A DNA stretch of 64,000 nt from Saccharofermentans sp. (GTDB taxonomy: Bacteria > Bacillota > Clostridia > Saccharofermentanales > Saccharofermentanaceae): NCBI GenBank assembly GCA_024403695.1, contig JAKSRI010000001.1, positions 124,001 through 188,000 on the forward strand. The letters run 5' to 3'. Position numbers and translations under genes: made by a program. The notes beneath the pieces were generated by a model. The model worked only from the letters and a program-made list of their open reading frames with translations. It searched no databases and was not told the origin of the DNA. Positions 51,908 to 60,744 of this stretch are shown piece after piece (position 1 is the stretch's first letter; each line of letters starts with the position of its first letter).

Positions 51908-53182
51908 TTAGATCTGATCCAATGCCTGCTTAATATCTGCAATGAGATCATCAGCGTCCTCGATACCAACTGAGAAACGAATGAGATCTGGCTTAACGCC
52001 AGCCTCAACAAGCTGTTCATCACTGAGCTGACGATGTGTGTGTGATGCTGGGTGCAATACACAGGACTTAGCATCTGCAACGTGTGTAACGATGGAAATA
52101 AGCTTGAGGCTATCCATGAACTTAACAGTTGTAGCACGATCACCCTTAATACCGAAGCACATTACACCACAAGTTCCCTTTGGCATATATTTCTTAGCTC
52201 TCTCATAGGAACTATTAGACTCGAGACCTGGATAATTAACCCATGCAACTCTCTCATCAGACTCGAGGAACTTAGCAAGCTTAAGAGCATTCTCACAGTG
52301 ACGTGCCATACGTACATGAAGTGACTCGATACCAAGGTGCAAATAATATGCGTTCTGTGGAGCCTGGATAGATCCAAGGTCTCTCATAAGCTGTACTGTA
52401 GCCTTTGTAATATATGCGCCTTTACCGAATTTCTCAGCATATGTGATACCGTGGTAAGACTCATCAGGTGTGCAAAGTCCTGGGAACTTATCAGCATACT
52501 CCATCCAGTCGAAGTTACCAGAATCAATAATAGCACCACCAACACCTGATGCATGACCATCAAGGTACTTTGTAGTGGAATGTGTAACAATATCAGCACC
52601 ATGCTCGATAGGACGGCAGTTTACTGGTGTAGCAAATGTGTTATCAACGATAAATGGAATACCATTATCGTGTGCAACCTTTGCAAACTTCTCGAAGTCG
52701 AGAACTGCACATACAGGGTTAGAGATTGTCTCACCGAAGATAAGCTTAGTATTAGGGCGAATCTCCTTAGCGATATCCTCATAAGAAGCTTCAGGATCAA
52801 CGAATGTGCACTCGATACCCATTTTCTTCATTGTTACACCGAACAGGTTAAATGTACCACCATAGATAGATGATGATGAAATAAAGTGATCTCCTGCCTC
52901 ACAGATATTAAATACTGCAAAGAAGTTGGCAGCCTGACCAGAAGATGTAAGCATTCCTGCAATACCACCCTCGAGCTCTGTAAGCTGAGCTGCAACGAGA
53001 TCATTTGTAGGGTTCTGAAGTCTTGTATAGAAATATCCAGAAGCCTCGAGATCGAACAAAGCTCCCATTGCATCAGAAGAATCATACTTAAATGTTGTGC
53101 TCTGATAGATTGGAATCTGTCTAGGCTCTCCGTTCTTAGGTGTGTATCCGCCGTGGACGCACTTACTGTCAATACCGTTCAT
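51908..53182 (-). CDS. metY: O-acetylhomoserine aminocarboxypropyltransferase / sulfhydrylase
   Basis: Uses O-acetylhomoserine and sulfide (or methanethiol) to make homocysteine (or methionine), with PLP. 424 residues. SGYFYTRLQNPTND, the PLP lysine in HSTTKYLDGHASGVGG, and GTFNLFGVTMKKMGIE are typical of the MetY branch. ATG 53182 has GGAGG eight bases upstream; the frame opens at a TTG at 53197. It follows pmbA by 27 bases and may be part of the tldD-pmbA transcript. No S-box or other riboswitch is visible before it. Confidence 0.93.
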   Translation of the reverse strand: MNGIDSKCVHGGYTPKNGEPRQIPIYQSTTFKYDSSDAMGALFDLEASGYFYTRLQNPTNDLVAAQLTELEGGIAGMLTSSGQAANFFAVFNICEAGDHFISSSSIYGGTFNLFGVTMKKMGIECTFVDPEASYEDIAKEIRPNTKLIFGETISNPVCAVLDFEKFAKVAHDNGIPFIVDNTFATPVNCRPIEHGADIVTHSTTKYLDGHASGVGGAIIDSGNFDWMEYADKFPGLCTPDESYHGITYAEKFGKGAYITKATVQLMRDLGSIQAPQNAYYLHLGIESLHVRMARHCENALKLAKFLESDERVAWVNYPGLESNSSYERAKKYMPKGTCGVMCFGIKGDRATTVKFMDSLKLISIVTHVADAKSCVLHPASHTHRQLSDEQLVEAGVKPDLIRFSVGIEDADDLIADIKQALDQI

Positions 53183-53209
53183 TAATATATCCTCCAATAA
53201 TTAAAATAC

Positions 53210-54583
53210 TTATTCCTCAGCATCTCCTGCGACACTGATATCTTTAATAATAACTGATGGACAGAAGAATTCTCCTTCACCATGAGGTTCAGCAATTAAA
53301 TCATTACCTACTTCAGAAATCTTCTTAAGAACACTATAGAAATTATCTGAAATAGTAATCTGTTCAACAGCATTACTTATTTTACCACCTTTTATGCGAT
53401 ATCCCTCACAGAAAAGTGAAAAATCACCACTAATTGCATTAACACCAGCGTGAAGACCATTAAGTTCTGTGATGTAAACGCCATCATCAACGGTTTCACA
53501 AAGTTGCTCGAAATTCTTAGTACCCGGTTCTACTACAAGGTTAGTAAAACTTGCGCTAACGTTAGCTTTGTAACCGCTCTTGAAGCCATTTCCTGTGGAT
53601 TCCTTTCCTGCCATGGCTGCGGATCTTAAGTTGTACATAGCTGTCTTAAAAACACCTTTATCGATAAAGGCTTTTGCACGTGTGGTAACGCCCTCGGAAT
53701 CAAATGGTACCTTATAAATTGCTTTCTCATAGAAAGGGTCTTCCTTGAGGGTAAAGCATGAAGCAGCTATTGTCTCCCCTTCCTTGCCAGCAAGAAGTGA
53801 GATGCCCTTCATCATGGAGTAACCAGAAAAGTTACCAAAGAAAGTCATAATCATGGAGATAAATGCCTCGTTTCCGAGTACGATGTCGTAGCTTCCAGAA
53901 GGCATTGATCGCGCACCAAACTTGCCCATAAGGCGCTTTTCCAACTCTTTCGTAAACGTTTCCGCATTAAACTCGTCGATATCTGTGCCGTACCAGTAGT
54001 AGCCGCCACTTTTTACTACGCCGTCTTTCTCAGCGTGAGCACCAGCATAAATAGAAACGGAATCATCGTCTCTGTATGCGTGAAGGCCCTTGGAGTTTAT
54101 GATAATCTGAGGTCCAGTACCACAGCTGATACTAAGGTAATCTACGCCTTTAACTGCTGGGTCGATAGCAAGAATGCGTTTCTCGAGGTCCAGTCCAATC
54201 TCAGCGAATCTGTTATATGTATTCTTAACATAATTAGGACTAAGAGCCTCATAACGAAGATTACTGTTATTAGGATCACAGTAGATAAAGTGCTCATCCT
54301 CATCGTTAAGAACACCGATGTTTTCTAGCGCACTGCTAAGCAAGAAATCAAGAGCATCATCATCAAATTCTGTTGTAGCAGCTGTACCCATCTGACCATT
54401 GATCTTACCTCTGAAAGATACACCCTGATCAGAAGAACGCTCATATGAAGATACTTCTCCATTAAGGATATCAACACTCATAGAACTGCTGTTCATAAAG
54501 GATGCTTCAGCTTCTTCAAAACCATATTCAGAGGATTTCTCGATTAATTTGAGCATAAACTGCTCTGCAAGTTTTACGTCCAT
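53210..54583 (-). CDS. pmbA: TldD/PmbA family protein, PmbA (TldE) subunit
   Basis: 457 residues. Non-catalytic partner of TldD in the heterodimeric metalloprotease that trims modified peptides such as microcins and degrades unfolded small proteins. It aligns with TldD-family features (SSYERSSDQGVSFRG, GSYDIVLGNEAF, NAISGDFSLFCEGYRIKGG) but lacks a HExxxH zinc motif, as expected for this subunit. GGGGAGGAG precedes the ATG, two bases after the tldD stop. No peptide precursor gene is seen next to it. Confidence 0.92.
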   Translation of the reverse strand: MDVKLAEQFMLKLIEKSSEYGFEEAEASFMNSSSMSVDILNGEVSSYERSSDQGVSFRGKINGQMGTAATTEFDDDALDFLLSSALENIGVLNDEDEHFIYCDPNNSNLRYEALSPNYVKNTYNRFAEIGLDLEKRILAIDPAVKGVDYLSISCGTGPQIIINSKGLHAYRDDDSVSIYAGAHAEKDGVVKSGGYYWYGTDIDEFNAETFTKELEKRLMGKFGARSMPSGSYDIVLGNEAFISMIMTFFGNFSGYSMMKGISLLAGKEGETIAASCFTLKEDPFYEKAIYKVPFDSEGVTTRAKAFIDKGVFKTAMYNLRSAAMAGKESTGNGFKSGYKANVSASFTNLVVEPGTKNFEQLCETVDDGVYITELNGLHAGVNAISGDFSLFCEGYRIKGGKISNAVEQITISDNFYSVLKKISEVGNDLIAEPHGEGEFFCPSVIIKDISVAGDAEE

Positions 54584-54585
54584 AA

Positions 54586-55980
54586 TTACTCCTCCCCTGC
54601 TTCTCTTCCACCAACTAACATGGAAGATACTCTGATTGTTGGCTGACCTACTGTTACTGGTACACTACCTGAGATAGAACCACAAACACCAGCTGAAAGC
54701 TCCAGGTCGTTACCTACTCTATCAATGTCCATAAGAACTTCCTGTCCCTTACCGATTAAAGTAGCGCCACGAACAGGCTCACAGATCTTTCCGTTACGAA
54801 TCATGAAGGCTTCATTTGATGCAAAGTTAAATTCGCCTGTAGCAGTGTCTACAGAGCCACCGCCGAGCTTTGTACAATACAGACCATATTCTGTATCTGC
54901 GATGATGCTCTCAGGGCTCTCAGAGCCATTAGCGATGAATGTGTTACTCATACGAGATGTAGGTGCATAAGAATAATTGCTTCTTCTGGAACAACCAGTA
55001 GCAGGCATATTCATACGACGAGAACCAAGCTCGTCAATAAGATAGTTAGTTAAGATACCATCTTTGATAAGCTGGAGATTAGATGATTCATTACCTTCGT
55101 CATCAATCATGTAAGATCCCCACTCACCTTCGATACGTGCATTATCCCATGCACTTACAACTGGTGAAGCAATCTGTGTATTAAGATTATCAGTAAAGCA
55201 AGAACTCTTAATTCCTACTGAAGTTGATTCGAGAGCGTGTCCGCATGCTTCATGGAAAATTACTCCACCAAAACCATTGCCGAGGATTACAGGCATCTTG
55301 CCAGATGGAGCATAACCAGCACCAGCCATACGAATAGCAGTATCACAGCATTCTTGTGTCTTCTCGATGATTGGATATTCATTAATAAACTCATAACCAC
55401 GCATAGAACCTGGTGCGATACGACCAGTCTGTTTCTCGTTACCCTTTGTGGCAATAACTTCAAAGGAAAGTCTAATACGACTCTGAGACTCTTCTTTATT
55501 AAGGCCACGTGAATTGCATACTCTAATAAGTCTATTACCAGTGCTAATAGAACCAGTTGTCTGTGTAATCATTTCATTATAAGAAGTTGCATAATCAGAA
55601 GCCTTCTTAATAAAATCAACCATATCAGACTTAGGAGTCTTCATAGGATCAATCATAATTCTATTAGGAGTAGACTTACAAAGAGCTTCAAGTGCCTTAA
55701 TCTCAGCTGGAGAACCACCCTTAAGAGCATCAGCTGCTTCTAAAGCAAGCTTAATAAGTGTGTCAGGATCTTTATCGCTGCTATATACATATACAACGTT
55801 AGTTCCAGCCATAAGTCTGATACCAACACCGGCATCATAATTAGTTCCTGCACCAGTTACTTTTCCATTAAGAAGAGCAATTCCTCTGGCTGAATTTTCC
55901 TCATAAAAAACTTCAGCAAAATCTGCTGTTTTACTCATGGCAGCTTCAAGTATTCTACTTATATTACTGTCAGAAAGCAT
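54586..55980 (-). CDS. tldD: TldD family metalloprotease, catalytic subunit
   Basis: 464 residues. Zinc-binding FHEACGHALE (HExxxH) is intact, with GNGFGGVIFHEACGH and TGCSRRSNYSYAPTSRMSN typical of the family. ATG 55980 is preferred over the frame opening at 55995. Its GAGG ribosome binding site lies in the 3' arm of the hairpin 55984-56021. It forms an operon with pmbA and probably metY. Confidence 0.93.
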   Translation of the reverse strand: MLSDSNISRILEAAMSKTADFAEVFYEENSARGIALLNGKVTGAGTNYDAGVGIRLMAGTNVVYVYSSDKDPDTLIKLALEAADALKGGSPAEIKALEALCKSTPNRIMIDPMKTPKSDMVDFIKKASDYATSYNEMITQTTGSISTGNRLIRVCNSRGLNKEESQSRIRLSFEVIATKGNEKQTGRIAPGSMRGYEFINEYPIIEKTQECCDTAIRMAGAGYAPSGKMPVILGNGFGGVIFHEACGHALESTSVGIKSSCFTDNLNTQIASPVVSAWDNARIEGEWGSYMIDDEGNESSNLQLIKDGILTNYLIDELGSRRMNMPATGCSRRSNYSYAPTSRMSNTFIANGSESPESIIADTEYGLYCTKLGGGSVDTATGEFNFASNEAFMIRNGKICEPVRGATLIGKGQEVLMDIDRVGNDLELSAGVCGSISGSVPVTVGQPTIRVSSMLVGGREAGEE

Positions 55981-55983
55981 AAA

Positions 55984-56021
55984 AATACCTCTCATTCCTA
56001 CACTAAGAAATAAGAGGTATT
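55984..56021 (-). terminator. Hairpin terminator carrying the tldD Shine-Dalgarno
   Basis: On the minus strand 56021-56007 pairs with 55998-55984 (15 pairs, two G-U) around an eight-base loop, followed by T residues leading into the tldD ATG. It would terminate the acyl-CoA synthetase transcript. Its 3' arm (AGAGGTATT) is also the tldD ribosome binding site, the same layout as at 6037-6080. Confidence 0.75.
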
Positions 56022-56042
56022 CGTATTAGCTGTAACTATATA

Positions 56043-57746
56043 TTAGTATCTCTTAATCTTCTTAGATGTATTTTTCTCGAATTCTTCGCTTCTATATACT
56101 GTCTTCTTAATTCTCTTGTAGTGAACTAACTTATCATTAGCACTGTCTACTGCAGTCTTAAGAAGAGGCATTATTTCGTCCTCAGAAGGATTTTCCTTGC
56201 CAAGCTTGGCTGCTACTTCCTCCATATTAGGGAAAATAGTAGCAACGATAAGGATGTCATCAGCTTTCTCATCATGTACGCCGGAAACTACGCTCTCAGC
56301 AACATATGGAGACAGAGAAAGAAGATATTCGATCTCCTCTGGGAAGACATTCTTACCATTCTTAGCAATTATAACATTCTTCTTACGACCTGTAATGATA
56401 CAGAATCCGTCCTTATCAATATAGCCGAGATCACCTGTATGGTAATAACCGTCACTATCAAGAGCTGCTGCAGTATTCTCTGGATCGTTATAGTAACCCA
56501 TGAAAATATTGTCACCCTTGGCAATAAACTCACCGATACCATCTTCGTCTGGATTAGCAACAATTACTTCTGTTCCAGCCAAAGGAAGTCCAGCAGATTG
56601 ATGCTTATGGTTATATTCCTGGTTAAGAGCGAGAATTGGTGAACACTCAGTAAGACCGTATCCCTGAAGAGTAAGGAATCCAATATCTTCGAAGAACTGC
56701 ATAATCTCAGGATTAATAGGCGCTCCACCAACGATAATAAGACGCATATTTCCACCAAATACAGCGTGAATATCCTTGAAGAGCTTACGTCTTACATCGA
56801 TACCAACCTTAAGAAGAATCTTAGAAAGCTTAAGGCCTGTATTAAACTTCTTAGCCTTTGCAGGATCAGAGTTAATGTTCTTCATAATTTTGTTATAGAA
56901 CATCTCAATCATGGCTGGAACCATAAGTACTGCTGTAGGCTTTGCTTCCTTAATTTCAGAAGTGATATAACGAAGTCCATCACACACAGCAATTGTAGTG
57001 CCTCTATAAACCTGACCTAAGAAACCACATGTACATTCATATGTATGATGCAATGGCAATACTGAGAAGAAAACGTCATTAGGGTCAATATACAAAGAAG
57101 AAAACATTGCCATAAGGTTAGAACAGATATTCTTCTGGGAAAGCATAACTGCCTTAGACTTAGATGTTGTACCTGATGTAAAAAGAAGGATAGTCATCTC
57201 TGTCTCATCAATTGGAGCTTCAAGGAATGTCTTATCGCCATCTTTGATAAGCTTCTCACCTTCTGCAATCAAATTATTAAAAGTAAGGAATCTCTCATCA
57301 TCAGTATCGTCCATTGATACATAGTACTTAATCGACTCAACTTTGCCGTAAATAGAATTAATCTCTTTCTGCTTAATATTAGAGAAAACTATTAAGTCAA
57401 TTTGAGCTCGTTCAAGCATATTCTGAATTTCATCAGAAGACAATTCCTTATCAATTGGAACAACGCATCCAGTTCCATTTGTTGTAGCAAGATAAGAAAC
57501 ATACCACTCATATCTTGTCTCACCAAGTACCGCAATTCTTGCACCCTTCTTTACTCGACTCATAAATGCTGTGCCGAGGCAGTCGATGTCATGATCGAAC
57601 TTCTCTGTGGAAACAGGTACATAATCACCAGTCTTCTTGATTTTATGAATGATTACAGGATTCTTAGGATACTCTCTAACCCTTGTCTTAACTACGTCAC
57701 GAAGATTGGTAATTTTAGGGACATCATATGGTGGAAGATTCTTCAT
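56043..57746 (-). CDS. AMP-dependent long-chain acyl-CoA synthetase
   Basis: 567 residues. The adenylate-forming signature TILLFTSGTTSKSKAVM is intact, with GYGLTECSP (A5) and GYYHTGDLGYIDKDGF (A7/A8) plus the C-terminal catalytic lysine region (SKKIKRY). It activates a carboxylic, probably fatty, acid to the acyl-CoA on the inner face of the membrane. ATG 57746 with GAGGAGG nine bases upstream is the start, not the frame opening at 57815, which lies in the preceding terminator. Chain-length preference is not readable. Confidence 0.9.
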   Translation of the reverse strand: MKNLPPYDVPKITNLRDVVKTRVREYPKNPVIIHKIKKTGDYVPVSTEKFDHDIDCLGTAFMSRVKKGARIAVLGETRYEWYVSYLATTNGTGCVVPIDKELSSDEIQNMLERAQIDLIVFSNIKQKEINSIYGKVESIKYYVSMDDTDDERFLTFNNLIAEGEKLIKDGDKTFLEAPIDETEMTILLFTSGTTSKSKAVMLSQKNICSNLMAMFSSLYIDPNDVFFSVLPLHHTYECTCGFLGQVYRGTTIAVCDGLRYITSEIKEAKPTAVLMVPAMIEMFYNKIMKNINSDPAKAKKFNTGLKLSKILLKVGIDVRRKLFKDIHAVFGGNMRLIIVGGAPINPEIMQFFEDIGFLTLQGYGLTECSPILALNQEYNHKHQSAGLPLAGTEVIVANPDEDGIGEFIAKGDNIFMGYYNDPENTAAALDSDGYYHTGDLGYIDKDGFCIITGRKKNVIIAKNGKNVFPEEIEYLLSLSPYVAESVVSGVHDEKADDILIVATIFPNMEEVAAKLGKENPSEDEIMPLLKTAVDSANDKLVHYKRIKKTVYRSEEFEKNTSKKIKRY

Positions 57747-57791
57747 AGCACTTGCCTCCTCAAATACATTTGATTTCAATATAACATAAAA

Positions 57792-57818
57792 AAAGTGCTC
57801 AGTCTGACTGAACACTTT
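57792..57818 (-). terminator. Terminator after the membrane-anchored protein gene
   Basis: On the minus strand AAAGTGTTCAGT pairs with ACTGAGCACTTT (one G-U) around a three-base loop, followed by a T run (A 57788-57794 region). Confidence 0.88.
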
Positions 57819-57846
57819 AAATTTATGTTTTGTTTATATTTATGAA

Positions 57847-58698
57847 TTAGTTCGCTTTCGCGCTATCTTCGTTAGCAGCCTTGGCGATGATTGTATCATC
57901 TTCACCAACATCTTCTGCATTAATGAACTCCATCTTTACATATAAATATGGGTCATTAGCAGTAGCACTAATCATAACAATTCTATAAGCGACATTGTTA
58001 TATACATAATATCCTGGATCCTGCATTGTACCCATAGCTTCTGTAACAAGTAAAACTGCGTCATTATCAGTTAACTCAGGATTAAGTGTCTGAAGCATAC
58101 ATGCATAGTACAAAGTGATGAGTGAGAAATCATCATCAGTAATGTTATTTGGATCAATTCTAGCTACTGCATTAAGCTGCTTAACCATGCCATTATTAAG
58201 TTCTCTTCCCTCGATAGCAAGTGCAACTGCAGTTCCAGGAATCTGAGTTGTATCAACTAATGCATTAAAGTACTTATAGTCATAAGAAACTTCCTCTACA
58301 TTGTCAGGAACCTCAGAATAAGTAACCTCAGGAATCTTCATGCTATAAGCACCAAAGGAACCACTATAGATGCTAGATGCCTCATACTTAAGCTGAATCT
58401 CGTTAGTCTTAAATCCAAGATTGCTACCCTGGTTCAACACTGATGGAAGAACAAAGTACAAAATAGCACCGATAATTACTACTGCAATACCAATGACGCA
58501 AGCAATAACGATAGGATCTTTCTTCTTAGGCTCGCCTTCTACTGCCTTCTTAGCTGCAGCCTTCTTCTTTTTTGCATCCTTAAGACGGGAACTCTTAGAA
58601 GAATTAAGGGCATCAAGTGCCTTCTGGTATTCTTCGTCGTTAAAGATTTCCTCTTCTGTATCCAAATCTTTCTCAATATCTTTCTCAATATCTGCCAT
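57847..58698 (-). CDS. Membrane-anchored protein of unknown function
   Basis: 283 residues. Residues 1-30 are acidic, 33-60 strongly Lys/Ala-rich (KDAKKKKAAAKKAV), then one helix at about 62-85 and an external domain of 200 residues containing IQLKYEASSIYSGSFGAYSMKIPEV and VALAIEGRELNNG. No cysteine, catalytic motif or known repeat is visible. The basic stretch before the helix predicts the C-terminal domain outside. It is a single-gene unit, divergent from the SDR gene. Confidence 0.75.
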   Translation of the reverse strand: MADIEKDIEKDLDTEEEIFNDEEYQKALDALNSSKSSRLKDAKKKKAAAKKAVEGEPKKKDPIVIACVIGIAVVIIGAILYFVLPSVLNQGSNLGFKTNEIQLKYEASSIYSGSFGAYSMKIPEVTYSEVPDNVEEVSYDYKYFNALVDTTQIPGTAVALAIEGRELNNGMVKQLNAVARIDPNNITDDDFSLITLYYACMLQTLNPELTDNDAVLLVTEAMGTMQDPGYYVYNNVAYRIVMISATANDPYLYVKMEFINAEDVGEDDTIIAKAANEDSAKAN

Positions 58699-58805
58699 AA
58701 ATTATTACCTTACTTTTTATTTTTTTAAGCTTATTCATTTTAATATTATTGATAAATATGCACAACTACTTTATTCTTTTAAAATAAAAGAAAGATGAGG
58801 CATTT

Positions 58806-59519
58806 ATGTACCAGGACAAATATCACGTTTTAGTAAGTGGCGGCTCACGTGGAATAGGCGCAGGAATAGTTAAATACTATTCTGAGCGCGGATATGCAGT
58901 TTCATATTTTTATAAGAACGCTCCTGGTCCTGTTGGTGACAACATCCTCCCTATTCAATGTGATGTTACTGATGAATCCATGGTTAATGACGCTTATGCT
59001 AAGGTTATCGACGCATTTGGTGCACCAGAATATCTTGTTTACTGTAGTGGCATCTCACTTACAGGCTTGTCTGACACTTTCGTTTACGATGACTACCGTC
59101 GTGTGATGGACACAAACTTCGGTGGCTTCTTCCTTCTTGCTAACAAAGTAATCCCTTCCATGGTGCATAACCATTTTGGCGGCATCGTTGCCATTTCGTC
59201 CATGTGGGGTCAGGTTGGTGCGTCTTGTGAGGCACTTTACTCGTCTTCGAAAGGCGCTATCGACGCTTACGTTAAGTCCCTCGCCAAGGAACTTGGTCCT
59301 TCTGGAATCCGCGTTAATGCTGTTTCCCCTGGTGTCATCGACACTGATATGATGAAAGAGTACTCCGATGAGGATAAAGCAGCCCTTATTGATGAGACCC
59401 CTCTTATGAGAATGGGCACTCCTGATGACGTGGCGGCTGCAGTTTATTATCTTACTTCTGGTAGCAGTTCCTTTATTACTGGCCAGATTCTTGGAGTTAA
59501 TGGCGGATTCCTAATCTGA
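58806..59519 (+). CDS. SDR-family oxidoreductase (FabG-like)
   Basis: 237 residues. NAD(P)-binding SGGSRGIGAG, CSG (NAG-like), active-site SSMWGQ serine and YSSSKGA (Y-x-x-x-K), and SPGVIDTDMM are all present. It is close to 3-oxoacyl-ACP reductase in pattern. No other fab genes are nearby, so it may be a different ketoreductase. GAGG lies before the ATG. Confidence 0.88.
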   Translation: MYQDKYHVLVSGGSRGIGAGIVKYYSERGYAVSYFYKNAPGPVGDNILPIQCDVTDESMVNDAYAKVIDAFGAPEYLVYCSGISLTGLSDTFVYDDYRRVMDTNFGGFFLLANKVIPSMVHNHFGGIVAISSMWGQVGASCEALYSSSKGAIDAYVKSLAKELGPSGIRVNAVSPGVIDTDMMKEYSDEDKAALIDETPLMRMGTPDDVAAAVYYLTSGSSSFITGQILGVNGGFLI

Positions 59520-59521
59520 AT

Positions 59522-59609
59522 ATTTTTTATGTTTGATTTTCTCGCCTCCGCACACGCGATTATAGAGCACGGAGGACAGTGAGAAAATCACTAACATAAA
59601 AAATTTTTT
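59522..59609 (+). terminator. Long three-segment hairpin after the SDR gene
   Basis: ATTTTTTATGTT (59522-59533) pairs with AACATAAAAAAT (59593-59604), then TGATTTTCTC with GAGAAAATCA, then CCTCCG with CGGAGG, separated by small bulges; T 59604-59609 follows. About 28 pairs over 83 bases is unusually long for a terminator, but the T run supports that use. Confidence 0.65.
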
Positions 59610-59660
59610 GCAACCAAGTTTGCTACCTTGCGTGTATATGTATGAAAGCGAGGTAGATAT

Positions 59661-60689
59661 ATGAAAAACTCATTAAGAAAAACATTAATTACACTTTTGG
59701 CTGTGACACTTCTCGTATCAGGATGTTCTTCAACTAAGTCATCTAAGAAATCCGACTCTTCTTCCCGTGATAAAAGTGATGTCAAAGAAACTTATGCTGC
59801 ATCTGAAGAGTTTGCTTATAATCAGGGCATGAGAGGCGATGAAGGCTTTTATGAGGCTACTATTGAAGATGATTCAGCAATGTACGATAAGCCAACATCC
59901 GGTACAAATGGAGATATGAAGCTCCCTACAGAACAGATGCTAATTCGTAACATCAATATTGTCGCAGATACAGCTGATTTCCCTACTTTAAGCGCAAATG
60001 TTGATGCCGCTGTTAAGGCAAATGGTGGTTACTATGAGTCAATGTCTGTTACAGGAACAGGTAAAGCTAAGGACTACAGAACAGGATATTTTGTAATTCG
60101 CGTTCCATCTGAGAATCTCGATAATCTTATTAATTCACTTGAAGGAAAGTTTACAGTTACCAGTCGTAATGAGTCTACTGAGGACGTTACACTTCAGTAT
60201 GTTGATGTAGAATCTCGTATTAAGTCCTTGGAAATCGAGCGTGATAATCTCTTGGAGATGCTTGAGCAGGCTACAGAGCTTGAGACTATCGTATATCTTC
60301 AGAGTGAACTTACAGATGTTCGCTATGAGCTCGAATCCTACGCGTCACAGGCTCGTGTTATGGAGAAAAATGTTTCTTACAGCACATTGAGACTTACACT
60401 TAATGAAGTTATCGAGGAAAAGCAGGAAGAACCAATCGAAGTTAAGCGTGAGAAAACACTTAAGGATGATGTAAAGAAAGAGTGGTCAGACACCATTGAT
60501 GATCTCAAAACAAATGGTAGAAACTTCCTTCTCTGGCTCGTAGGTAATGCAATCTACATCGTAGTTTTCATTGTTATTGCAGTAGTTGTTCTTATCATTG
60601 CTATAAACAAATATAAGAAAATTAAAAAAGACAGAAACAATAAAAAAGATAACGCTGATAAAGATGATACAGTAGCAGAAAATAAGTGA
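59661..60689 (+). CDS. DUF4349 lipoprotein with C-terminal membrane helix
   Basis: 342 residues. Signal peptide with lipobox LLVSGCSS (C22), a Ser/Lys linker, then the DUF4349 domain (about 95-290): MLIRNINIVADTADF, GYFVIRVPSENLDNLI, TLQYVDVESRIKSLEIERDNLLEML with a coiled coil, and YSTLRLTLNEV. One helix near 285-311 and a Lys-rich cytoplasmic tail end it, so it is anchored twice. Role unknown; the family is thought to be an envelope component. It lies in a one-gene unit between a long hairpin and a strong terminator. Confidence 0.88.
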   Translation: MKNSLRKTLITLLAVTLLVSGCSSTKSSKKSDSSSRDKSDVKETYAASEEFAYNQGMRGDEGFYEATIEDDSAMYDKPTSGTNGDMKLPTEQMLIRNINIVADTADFPTLSANVDAAVKANGGYYESMSVTGTGKAKDYRTGYFVIRVPSENLDNLINSLEGKFTVTSRNESTEDVTLQYVDVESRIKSLEIERDNLLEMLEQATELETIVYLQSELTDVRYELESYASQARVMEKNVSYSTLRLTLNEVIEEKQEEPIEVKREKTLKDDVKKEWSDTIDDLKTNGRNFLLWLVGNAIYIVVFIVIAVVVLIIAINKYKKIKKDRNNKKDNADKDDTVAENK

Positions 60690-60712
60690 TAGATATAGAA
60701 AGAAATAAGCTC

Positions 60713-60744
60713 CTCGATTGAGGAGCTTATTTTTAATTACTTCA
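60713..60744. terminator. Bidirectional terminator between DUF4349 gene and uppP
   Basis: AAATAAGCTCCTC (60713-60725) pairs perfectly with GAGGAGCTTATTT (60730-60742) around GATT, with flanking T/A runs. The uppP stop codon (60737) lies within it. Confidence 0.93.

Noticed and set aside
53182-55980. A peptide-maturation (microcin/RiPP) cluster around tldD-pmbA
   Set aside because: No small precursor gene, radical SAM enzyme, YcaO or exporter is adjacent; the neighbours are metY and an acyl-CoA synthetase.
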